Shown here: piece after piece, positions 1 through 4,914 of the stretch
How positions within the stretch are numbered: position 1 is the stretch's first letter
Layout: the number at the start of each line of letters is the position of its first letter
Assembly: GCA_030037185.1 (NCBI GenBank)
Contig: JASHRR010000395.1
Coordinates: forward strand, 1 to 5,107
Reading direction: 5' to 3'
DNA from: Xanthobacteraceae bacterium
Lineage (GTDB): Bacteria; Pseudomonadota; Alphaproteobacteria; Rhizobiales; Xanthobacteraceae
DNA: 5,107 nt
Made by a program: the position numbers and the translations under genes
Notes under the pieces: model-generated
Seen by the model: only the letters and a program-made list of their open reading frames with translations
Told to the model about the DNA's origin: nothing
Databases searched by the model: none

Positions 1-360
1 GTCCTCACGGATAAAATTGTCCCGGTACCCCCCCCCCACATCCGGCAGCATGATGTCCATGAGCACGATGCTCGATCAGGGGGGTTCGGAGGCGAGGGGC
101 CCCTAAGGCGGCTGGTCCCGGTATCTCCCTGGTTTTCGAGCAGGAACGCCAGAGCAAAGATGTTATGCGCATCATCGTCGGCCACAAGGAGCTTCCGGTC
201 GTGCAAGAGTTCGTTGGAGCCATCGATGCGCGCGAGCACAGCCTGCTTCTCCTCGGGTAGATCCTGCGATTGCCTAGTGGAGGAGCAGTGGCATCGTCGA
301 GCAGGCACTCTGGGGATCGACGTCCTTCATTACGTTGCTTTTTGCCATGTCTCCGCCAGG
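1..360 (-). pseudogene. Hybrid histidine kinase remnant (end of one receiver domain, linker, second receiver)
   Basis: On the minus strand, pieces in different frames line up with the C-terminal part of multi-receiver hybrid sensor kinases. About 348-325 reads MAKSNVMKDV and about 317-285 reads SPECLLDDATA, which resembles the end of a receiver domain (the usual AKS-VVKDV-SPE-LLDE pattern). From 266 to 123 one frame reads QDLPEEKQAVLARIDG and then DRKLLVADDDAHNIFAL, the typical linker and first strand of the next receiver with its acidic Asp cluster. In another frame, 69-37 reads IVLMDIMLPDV, the phospho-acceptor Asp segment. Only about 17 codons separate these two blocks, where about 35 are expected, so there is an internal deletion as well as frameshifts. 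A run of ten C (28-37) sits just after the phospho-acceptor motif. The intact family phosphorylates Asp in receivers in two-component signalling; this copy cannot make such a protein. The window edge cuts it, so more remnant may lie to the left. The family call comes from motif recognition. Confidence 0.82.
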
Positions 361-479
361 AGACGCCTTTAGGCGGCGGGGACGGCAAGGATGGGGCGGG
401 CTTTGCGCCGACGTTCCCAGGCGGCGATTCCGCCCCGAGGCGTTCCTTGCTGTCGATGCGCCGATCGAGGCAATGACTC

Positions 480-1245
480 TCCAATCTCGATCTCCACGTT
501 GATCCAGCCGGCGTGCTTGGGGTGGCGCCCCAGTCTTCTCTTCCCACGATGGCCTGTGCCGGGACGTCGATTGTGCGCCCCGAGAACGTGAGTTATTCGG
601 CGACGGTTGGGGGAAGGAATTGTTGCGCCGACGTCGATATTCCTGCAACGCACCGGTCCAGCCGCTACGTGTGTATTCCTGCCCATAAACGTTGCACTCG
701 GGCTCGGTTAGCCACTTGTGCAAGCCTTTATGTAAGCGCCGTCCGGCATGACTGCGGCGACCGTGGCCGGCATGCTCCTGTCTCATCACATAGTTCTCCG
801 GCATCCGCGCATTCTGTTCGGCGGCTTCTTTGGCGCTATGTACCGCATGCATCGGCTGAAGGTTCTGGTTGCCGGGGAAGTCAGCGCTTTTCATGTAATA
901 GAAAGCGCGGAAGAAATTGGTCATCCCCTGGGCTACATGCTTGATGTCCCAATCGGCTTGGCGGCTTCTCCAATAATCCTGATAACCTCTCGGCGGTGGA
1001 TTGAGTTTCGCATACTCCGCGTCGAGCTGGCCGTTGGTGTATTCGGGATGCGGTGTGGGAGGCCCGTTGGCCGTGCTGAATGGAAAGGATGGCGGCCCAC
1101 CGAAACCACCGCAGGTTGGGAAAACCGTGAAGCATGAGCACCAGAGGTCGACCCGGCGTCTCAAAGCCGGCCTCCAGGATATTCACCGTCAGATCATTGA
1201 CGTTCGGGATGAGGCGCGCTCGGACGCCGGCGGGAAGTGTGTCAT
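480..1245 (-). pseudogene. Alpha/beta hydrolase (epoxide-hydrolase-like) pseudogene
   Basis: Minus-strand fragments in changing frames match an alpha/beta-fold hydrolase of the epoxide hydrolase type. A possible original ATG is at 1245, one base out of frame with the following LPAGVRARLIPNVNDLTV. Translation continues through GTG 1186 as NILEAGFETPG and LVLMLHGFPNL, where HGFP is the oxyanion-hole motif. The frame then jumps to GGPPSFPFSTANG (about 1110-1065). The region that would hold the nucleophile strand and most of the core is missing, roughly 100 or more residues. The cap region follows (HPEYTNGQLDAEYAKL, MTNFFRAFYYMKSADF). MPATVAAVMPDGAYIKAC (about 780-725) is in another frame, then WLTEPECNVYGQEYTRSG returns to the earlier one. 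Near the end, TFSGRTIDVPAQAIVGREDW (about 594-535) and a degraded HAGWINVE (517-494) recall the C-terminal acid/His segment. Start and end are approximate. With at least four frame changes and no nucleophile region, it cannot encode an active enzyme. Confidence 0.85.
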
Positions 1246-1249
1246 TGCC

Positions 1250-1530
1250 TTAGGGCGGCAAGTGGCGAAAATCCGCTGTTGCGGTCGCTGCTCGTGCCGG
1301 CACGCTGGCAGCAATTGATAGGCCTCCGATGCTCGCGGACCGAAGCCGCTGGCGGAGTATCGGCATGGTCCCTGGTGCACAAGCTTATCGCATGGGATCT
1401 CTTGGAGCTGAAGGCTCCGGATGTCCGCCTAATACGGGCGGCAGTCATCGGTAGGTGTTCTGATCGTGAGGACGCGGCGAGTAATCTTGCGAGGGTGCGC
1501 GCCTGACATGGACGCTCCATCGGCTTTTCC
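1250..1530. other. Gene-free stretch upstream of the hydrolase pseudogene
   Basis: Open frames of 60-90 codons exist on both strands here, but none gives a recognisable protein and they overlap one another. One minus-strand frame around 1385-1245 reads through a protein-like stretch (AYQLLPACRHEQ), yet it has a stop upstream and no start signal I trust. It may be remains of another decayed gene or plain intergenic DNA next to the insertion element. No hairpin or promoter stands out. Confidence 0.4.
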
Positions 1531-1540
1531 GTTAAGTGTA

Positions 1541-1569
1541 CCCCCCGACTTGGGGGATGCCCGAAGGGC
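1541..1569. repeat. Two adjacent hairpins, candidate left end of the IS605-type element
   Basis: The sequence holds a C5/G5 stem (1542-1546 with 1552-1556, loop GACTT). It is followed at once by GCCC-GAA-GGGC (1559-1569). They lie about 80-100 bases beyond the tnpA stop codon. In IS605-type elements with divergent genes, the end next to tnpA carries subterminal hairpins that TnpA recognises as single-stranded DNA. Position and form fit that role, but the exact element boundary and cleavage site cannot be fixed from one copy. There is no T-run, so a normal intrinsic terminator for tnpA is less likely. Confidence 0.45.
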
Positions 1570-1646
1570 GATCGGTAGCATCTAGCCTTGCGCCCCAGTG
1601 CTCCAGCAAAACAGAAGGCTTGGCTGGGGGTGAAGGGGCGCGGCTG

Positions 1647-2063
1647 TTAATCAGGATTCTTCTGCTGTTCGATGTACTGCTTGAGGACCGACAACGGCGC
1701 CCCCCCGCATGAGACAATGCAATAGGACCGGGACCAGAAAACCGGCGTACGATAGACTCTGTTCAGCCTGCCAGCGAACTCCTTACGTAACAGCCGAGAA
1801 CTTGTGGTCTTGAGGTTGTTCACGAACACGGAAAGATCGAGGTTAGGAGGCAGGGCTATCAGTAAGTGGACGTAATCAGCCTCCCCGTTGAGTTCGAGGA
1901 GACCTCCACCCCACCCCCGGCATCGCGCCTCTGCGATCTCCCTGAAGCGGTTCAGCATCTCCGCGTCTATGCATTTCCGCCGATACTTGGTACACATAAC
2001 TAAGTGGTAGCGGAGCGCGTAGACGCAGTGGTAAAGCTTGGCAAACTGGGCTTGTTCCGACAT
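1647..2063 (-). CDS. tnpA: IS200/IS605-family transposase TnpA (Y1 transposase), HUH motif altered
   Basis: The 138-residue product has the usual length and layout of a Y1 single-strand transposase, which cuts and joins single-stranded IS ends through a 5'-phosphotyrosine bond. Family landmarks are LRYHLVMCTKYRRK (residues 17-30), the segment ELNGEADYVHLLIALPP (57-73), then FVNNLKTTSSRLLRKEF (80-96), PVFWSRSYCIVSCGG (107-121) and the catalytic tyrosine in LKQYIEQQ (Tyr130). The metal-binding HUH motif should read H-V-H but reads Tyr64-Val65-His66 (codon TAC, plus-strand positions 1872-1874), one C-to-T change from CAC. The enzyme is therefore probably inactive or badly impaired, although the frame is otherwise open from ATG to stop. 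No Shine-Dalgarno sequence is obvious before the ATG. The divergent neighbour is the tnpB remnant. Confidence 0.93.
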   Translation of the reverse strand: MSEQAQFAKLYHCVYALRYHLVMCTKYRRKCIDAEMLNRFREIAEARCRGWGGGLLELNGEADYVHLLIALPPNLDLSVFVNNLKTTSSRLLRKEFAGRLNRVYRTPVFWSRSYCIVSCGGAPLSVLKQYIEQQKNPD

Positions 2064-2080
2064 TGAACTAAGTGTATCAA

Positions 2081-2093
2081 CGATCCATGATCG
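2081..2093. repeat. Small inverted repeat over the tnpB start codon
   Basis: CGATC-CAT-GATCG is a perfect 5-bp inverted repeat with a 3-base centre, spanning the tnpB ATG at 2087-2089. It lies in the short gap between the divergent tnpA and tnpB starts and could be a binding site. At this length it may also be chance. Confidence 0.25.
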
Positions 2094-2142
2094 TCGTCAA
2101 CCGGCGCATCACATACAAGCTACTATCCGACTGCGGCGCAGG

Positions 2143-2176
2143 AACGCAGGTCGTAGCAAAAGCTGCGTTGCGACCT
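2143..2176. repeat. Two overlapping, mutually exclusive inverted repeats in the tnpB remnant
   Basis: AACGCAG (2143-2149) pairs perfectly with CTGCGTT (2163-2169), and AGGTCG (2148-2153) pairs with CGACCT (2171-2176). The arms overlap, so only one stem can form at a time. They lie within the 5' third of the tnpB remnant. Their role is unknown; regulation of the element or chance pairing in GC-rich DNA are both possible. Confidence 0.35.
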
Positions 2177-2338
2177 GTACGACGCCGCCCTTCAGGGGGT
2201 GTGACGCCTATCGTCTCGCCGGAAAGACGATTGGATTCGCCGCGCAGTGCAAGAGCCCGACCGAGATCCGGGCGGACCGGGGGCCATCACCGCCGAGCAG
2301 CCTGAATTGTCCGTAGCGTGGCAAGCGCTCGAAGCAAG

Positions 2339-2379
2339 TTCAGACCTCCTGATGTCCCGGGGACATCAGGAGGTCTGAA
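2339..2379. repeat. Perfect 41-nt palindrome (20-bp arms, 1-nt centre)
   Basis: The left arm 2339-2358 (TTCAGACCTCCTGATGTCCC) is the exact reverse complement of 2360-2379, with a single G at 2359 between. The right arm contains AGGAGGT (2368-2374), a perfect anti-16S-rRNA (Shine-Dalgarno) heptamer. It sits inside the tnpB remnant, between the LNC and KAKKAL blocks, and about 100 bases past the stop of the convergent NHL gene. Neither strand has a T-run after it, so it is not a canonical terminator, though a bidirectional terminator for convergent genes cannot be excluded. It may instead be a small inserted repeat or a deletion-junction product. Confidence 0.9.
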
Positions 2380-2478
2380 GTTCAAAAGGCAAAGAAAGCG
2401 CTCGCTCGGCGGCACCGTAAGGTTGCCCGCCGGCGCAGCTTCGCGGCGCAGAGGGCGCGTTCTACAGATCCACCAGGA

Positions 2479-3507
2479 TCAGTTCTTTACGTATTTCTTG
2501 ATGTCCCTTTGATCGTCGGACGCCGCATAGATTGCGCCATTACCATCCACCACAACGCCGATCGGCGGTTGCATTTTAGGATCCGGTGGCACCGGGGGCG
2601 GAATGAAATACATCACCTTGCCGTCCTTTAGGCTGCCGACGCGGATGCCGCGCTGGCAGCCGGGATTGTAATTGGCGGCACCCGGCGTATCCGAGGACTG
2701 GGAGTCGGCAACGTACAGCATATCGTTGTTGTCGACGGCGATCCCGCTCGGTCGCCCGAATTGCTTCCAAGCGGCAAGGAATTTTCCATCTTTGTCAAAG
2801 ATGACGACCCGGCTGTTGCCGCGGTCGGCGACGTAGAGGTGGTCCCGGCTGTCGAAGGCCAACGCATGCGGCGACCGCAATTGCCCATCGCCCCTGCCGT
2901 AGGTGGCAAAGGTCTTGATCAATTTGCCGTCCTTGGTGAATACCATGATGCGCGAGTTGTTGACTTTGGTTTCGCCATGGCCTTCGCTGATGTAGATGTC
3001 TCCGCTGGAAGCGACCGCCACCCCTGTCGGCGAATCGAAAATGTCGAGACTGGTCTGGCCGGTGCCCTCGCCAGGCTTGCCCAACTTGAGGAGCACCCGA
3101 CCATCGGGACTGAGCTTCGTCACCTGCATTCCTTTCATGCCTTTGGCCGCGGCATCGGCCACCCAGAGATTGCCGTCCTTATCAAGGGCTGCCTGATGCG
3201 GCTCAACGAAAAGGCCGGCGCCGAAATTCTTTAGCGTTTTGCCGTCGGGTCCGAGTTCGATGACTGGAACGCAGTCCTCCGTTTCACAACGGTCCACGGC
3301 CCAGAGGTTATTGTTCGGATCGACTGCGACGGCATTCACCGGGCTCCAGGGCCTTGGTGGAGATGCCCAGTTCTCCACCTGGCGGTAGGGGTTGGGTAGG
3401 TTGCCGTTGGTCTCGGTGCAGGGATAGCTCGATTGCGCGCGCGCCGTTCCGGCGACGACGCCGGTAGTAAGCAACACAATAGCAAATCTTTTCGGACTCA
3501 CAGGCAT
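2479..3507 (-). CDS. Secreted NHL-repeat beta-propeller protein
   Basis: The 342-residue protein starts at ATG 3507, preceded on the minus strand by GGGAGG seven bases before the ATG, a strong ribosome binding site. Residues 1-24 form a Sec signal peptide (a lysine/arginine after the start, hydrophobic IVLLTTGVVAG, then ARA before Gln25), so the product is exported, probably to the periplasm. Six repeats of the pattern G/N-x-A-V/L-D-x-x-x-x-L/I-Y/W-V/A-A/S-D occur near residues 56-73, 103-118, 160-174, 212-228, 253-268 and 314-329. These are the blades of a six-bladed NHL propeller. NADGNLWVAD-like and LYVADRGNSRVVIF segments are clear. Four cysteines (30, 74, 79, 284) could form disulfides in the mature protein. 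NHL propellers usually bind partners or ligands, and some relatives are lyases or lactonases; no catalytic set can be assigned here, so the function is unknown. It is intact, convergent with the tnpB remnant and divergent from the gene at 3811. Confidence 0.93.
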   Translation of the reverse strand: MPVSPKRFAIVLLTTGVVAGTARAQSSYPCTETNGNLPNPYRQVENWASPPRPWSPVNAVAVDPNNNLWAVDRCETEDCVPVIELGPDGKTLKNFGAGLFVEPHQAALDKDGNLWVADAAAKGMKGMQVTKLSPDGRVLLKLGKPGEGTGQTSLDIFDSPTGVAVASSGDIYISEGHGETKVNNSRIMVFTKDGKLIKTFATYGRGDGQLRSPHALAFDSRDHLYVADRGNSRVVIFDKDGKFLAAWKQFGRPSGIAVDNNDMLYVADSQSSDTPGAANYNPGCQRGIRVGSLKDGKVMYFIPPPVPPDPKMQPPIGVVVDGNGAIYAASDDQRDIKKYVKN

Positions 3508-3515
3508 ATCGTGCC
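3508..3515 (-). promoter_or_regulatory. Ribosome binding site region of the NHL gene
   Basis: On the minus strand the sequence before the start reads GGGAGGCACGAT followed by ATG. The purine run lies at about 3514-3519 and this spacer separates it from the start. It supports ATG 3507 over any internal start, as does the complete signal peptide that follows. Confidence 0.7.
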
Positions 3516-3551
3516 TCCCTTGATTTGCACAAAGCGTAGCCGAGGAGAGGC

Positions 3552-3583
3552 GTCACGTACAGGCCGCCTATCACGCACGTGAC
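3552..3583. promoter_or_regulatory. Inverted repeat GTCACGT-N18-ACGTGAC upstream of the NHL gene
   Basis: GTCACGT (3552-3558) and ACGTGAC (3577-3583) are perfect 7-bp inverted copies, 18 bases apart. They lie 45-76 bases upstream of the NHL start codon on its coding strand. An extra partial copy, ATCACG, lies at 3570-3575. Spacing and place would suit an operator for the NHL gene, but no regulator is known from the window, and a 7-bp repeat may be chance. Confidence 0.3.
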
Positions 3584-3810
3584 CGGACCGGTGCACGCCA
3601 ACGTCCCCAATCCGTGCTCGGACCTCGGATCCGACTCGCGATGACCCAAAGTTCGGCGATGCTTGGCGATTTTCCCGCGCCCATGGCCCGATGCGCACGA
3701 GCCCGTCGGCACCGTCGGTTGGCCTGATGATGGACGCCGCCGCTTCCGTCCGGTAGGGTCAATCCCGAGGCGGCTGCTGAGCATTCTCGCTATGCCGCAG
3801 AGGTTTTCCG

Positions 3811-4347
3811 ATGGGATTCCGCGTGCAACTCATTGCTGTAAGTGGCAAGGAACCTCATGCAATCCAGCATGACTACCGGGTGACCCCCACTGGACAACGT
3901 GAAGAGCTTCCGGAATCCCCGGTTGTTGGAGCCGTATTGGCCAATGGCGCATACCTTTTGTACATAAGCGACAAAGCCAAGATCGTGCCGGACGATCAGG
4001 TGTTCAGCCGCCTCTCGAAAGGCGCGTCACTGATTGCTTGCTATGCCAACGAAACCGTGATGACTAGCTACGCGTGCGCGTGGGCAGACGGCATTGAGCG
4101 CTGGTCTGTTTTCCACGACGCCGACCAGGGTATCAAGCATCTTGAAACGTCCGGCAGTCTCCCGGCGGAAATTCACCCCATTCGGGATCGACTTTTTTCC
4201 CAACAAGACGAAGCCTGAGACAACGGCACCGACTATGTATTCGATATCCCGATTGAGCTTTTCGCAGCTCTTGGAGGGATCAGGTACGACTGTGACATCC
4301 CGGGGTCCGGTCCGGAACCGTGGGAGATTCTGGACAGCCAGGAATGA
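3811..4347 (+). pseudogene. Unrecognised soluble protein gene interrupted by an in-frame TGA
   Basis: ATG 3811, with AGAGG seven bases upstream, opens a frame of 135 codons (MGFRVQLIAVSGKEPHAI at the start, SLIACYANETVMTSYACAWA in the middle). A TGA at 4216-4218 ends it. The same frame then continues without another stop to TGA 4345-4347, and its 42 codons are plainly protein-like: DNGTDYVFDIPIELFAAL, then RYDCDIPGSGPEPWEIL. The original product was therefore probably about 178 residues and this is a nonsense mutation, for example CGA to TGA. Alternatives are readthrough, a sequencing error, or a functional 135-residue short form. No signal peptide or membrane segment is seen, so the protein should be cytoplasmic. 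I do not recognise the family and assign no function. It is divergent from the NHL gene and stands alone. Confidence 0.8.
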
Positions 4348-4540
4348 CCTCGAGCCAGTATGACGCCGCCGTCCTACCGCGGCCACCGAACAGGTAAGAG
4401 AGCCGGACCGTTCCTTGCCGGGCCTCCGCATCCCCCGCAGTATCCGAAGATCGCCCCAGTCCCGCCGGCCGCCCGGACCATGCCATCCGCAGCCTTTGAC
4501 AGAGATCGCCTGGCACTGCGTTTCCCTTGTCAACAACTCC

Positions 4541-4588
4541 AGCCTAGCCCGGTTTTCTCAAACGATGTTTGAGAATTCCGGGCTAGCT
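4541..4588. repeat. Long imperfect palindrome (about 20-bp arms, GAT loop)
   Basis: TAGCCCGGTTTTCTCAAAC (4545-4563) and GTTTGAGAATTCCGGGCTA (4567-4585) are inverted copies. They match at 17 of 19 positions and are separated only by GAT. An extra AGC/GCT pair outside (4541-4543 with 4586-4588) joins if one C is bulged. No T-run follows on either strand. Such short standalone palindromes in intergenic DNA are often interspersed repeats (small non-autonomous elements) or paired IS ends; a terminator of the plus-strand gene ending at 4347 is less likely at 200 bases distance. Confidence 0.8.
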
Positions 4589-4726
4589 GCGGTCAAGTTG
4601 CTTGTGAGTAGAGGTAATGCGAACATTCCCACGATAGGCGGACCGGTTAATGCCGAGATCAATCCCGACACCGCGACCGCACGAAACGAATTGAGGGGGT
4701 TGGGCGCAATGCGGAAATCAGAATGA
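4565..4726 (+). CDS. Doubtful small ORF, 53 residues
   Basis: The ATG at 4565 lies in the loop of the palindrome at 4541-4588 and opens a 53-codon frame (MFENSGLAAVKLLVSRGN at the start, NPDTATARNELRGLG near the end). The composition is more balanced than in the surrounding shadow frames, which is the only argument for it. There is no clear ribosome binding site, and the same frame stays open upstream to about 4415. It ends in ATGA, overlapping the next small ORF at 4723. I do not recognise it; it may be a remnant or chance. Confidence 0.2.
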   Translation: MFENSGLAAVKLLVSRGNANIPTIGGPVNAEINPDTATARNELRGLGAMRKSE

Positions 4727-4809
4727 GCCTTGCTACCCGCCTAGCCGTCTTAGTCTGCGGCGCGGTCGCTACACGGTCATTGGCTGCCCGGTTGACGGCT
4801 GGACTTTGA
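4723..4809 (+). CDS. Doubtful 28-residue ORF with a hydrophobic stretch
   Basis: ATG 4723 overlaps the stop of the preceding ORF (ATGA) and encodes 28 residues with a signal-like hydrophobic segment, MSLATRLAVLVCGAVATRSL. Translational coupling could make it a tiny membrane peptide, or it may be the start of a decayed exported protein. The upstream purines (GGAAA) are a weak ribosome binding site. Length alone makes chance the likeliest explanation. Confidence 0.2.
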   Translation: MSLATRLAVLVCGAVATRSLAARLTAGL

Positions 4810-4810
4810 G

Positions 4811-4840
4811 GCGTCGTGCGCGTTGATCGGCGACGCGCAC
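4811..4840. repeat. Stem-loop GTGCGCGT/ACGCGCAC with an alternative fold
   Basis: GTGCGCGT (4816-4823) pairs with ACGCGCAC (4833-4840) around a 9-base loop. A competing stem GCGTCG (4811-4816) with CGACGC (4831-4836) uses some of the same bases. It lies about 75 bases past the stop of the minus-strand outer-membrane gene. There is no T-run, so a terminator is only possible. Confidence 0.4.
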
Positions 4841-4871
4841 ACACCCTGGCAACGGCCCGGGGCGCAGCTCG

Positions 4872-4898
4872 CTGCCGCTGCCAACTTGCAAGCGGCAG
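4872..4898 (-). terminator. Stem-loop just after the outer-membrane protein gene, possible terminator
   Basis: CTGCCGCT (4872-4879) and AGCGGCAG (4891-4898) form a perfect GC-rich 8-bp stem with an 11-base loop. It begins 17 bases past the stop of the minus-strand outer-membrane gene, the right place for transcription end or mRNA 3' protection. On the minus strand it is followed by GAGCTGCGCC rather than a run of T, so it is not a canonical intrinsic terminator. Confidence 0.4.
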
Positions 4899-4914
4899 AC
4901 TCTCGTTCTCCCAG

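Larger units (their letters stand above)
1541..2440. mobile_element. Decayed IS200/IS605-family element with divergent tnpA and tnpB remnant
   Basis: A complete tnpA reading frame (minus) and a fragmented tnpB (plus) start 23 bases apart and point away from each other, the IS605-type layout. Hairpins beyond the tnpA stop mark the likely left end. The right end and the 3' part of tnpB, where the guide (omega) RNA normally arises, are not recognisable, so the element is truncated or has suffered a large deletion. The boundaries given are approximate: the outer hairpin on the left and the last tnpB-like residues on the right. The element sits between the decayed hydrolase gene and the intact NHL gene. 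Confidence 0.75.
2087..2440 (+). pseudogene. tnpB: TnpB (RNA-guided nuclease of IS605-type elements) N-terminal remnant
   Basis: The ATG at 2087 begins MIVVNRRITYKLLSDC, the N-terminal strand typical of TnpB. In a second frame, 2163-2201 reads LRCDLYDAALQGV, matching the usual L-H-x-LYNAAL helix. A third frame from 2203 reads DAYRLAGKTIGFAAQCK, then TEIRAD and LNC, the usual next block. After a stop at 2314-2316 and a 41-nt palindrome, the same third frame gives KAKKALARRHRKVARRR (2386-2436), like the basic helix before the TnpB RuvC core. At least two frameshifts and a large internal deletion (over 100 residues between LNC and KAKKAL) are needed, and the RuvC catalytic part is missing. Intact TnpB is an omega-RNA-guided DNA nuclease that helps the element persist; this copy cannot act. 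The assignment of the last block is weaker than that of the first three. Confidence 0.78.
3508..3810. other. Divergent intergenic region between the NHL gene and the gene at 3811
   Basis: This 303-base gap should hold promoters for both flanking genes. Open frames exist on the minus strand, but none is recognisable and they lack start signals. The only structure I see is the inverted repeat GTCACGT/ACGTGAC described separately. No convincing -35/-10 pair could be picked by eye. Confidence 0.5.
4348..4914. other. Intergenic stretch with hairpins and doubtful small ORFs
   Basis: Between the interrupted gene and the outer-membrane protein gene no confident gene is found. Open frames of 70-170 codons on both strands are mostly proline- and arginine-rich shadows of GC-rich DNA. 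What stands out is the hairpin at 4541-4588, two small overlapping plus-strand ORFs (4565-4726 and 4723-4809), and two further stem-loops (4811-4840 and 4872-4898), each listed separately. Confidence 0.5.

Noticed and set aside
513..1137. Plus-strand ORFs of 143 and 129 codons (513-944, 748-1137)
   Set aside because: They are opposite the hydrolase fragments, whose motifs identify the minus strand as the coding one.
2339..2379. Canonical rho-independent terminator
   Set aside because: The stem is strong but no run of T follows on either strand.
941..2507. Repeated 9-mer TGATGTCCC (near 943, 2350 and 2500)
   Set aside because: The flanks differ and the copies lie in unrelated contexts (hydrolase remnant, palindrome, NHL 3' end), so it is most likely chance.
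2761..3234. Plus-strand ORF of 157 codons within the NHL gene
   Set aside because: It is the antisense shadow of the NHL repeats, with no start signal or family motif.
3308..3784. Minus-strand ORF of 158 codons overlapping the NHL gene start
   Set aside because: It lies in another frame over the signal peptide region of the NHL gene, is arginine-rich, and has no recognisable motif. The NHL frame has the signal peptide and ribosome binding site.
4216..4218. Selenocysteine reading of the in-frame TGA
   Set aside because: No stem-loop suited to a bacterial SECIS is seen just after the codon and no selenoprotein family is recognised. A nonsense mutation is simpler given the nearby decay.
4027..4536. 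Minus-strand ORF of 169 codons opposite the interrupted gene
   Set aside because: It is antisense to a frame with clear protein character and shows only the composition expected of a shadow frame.
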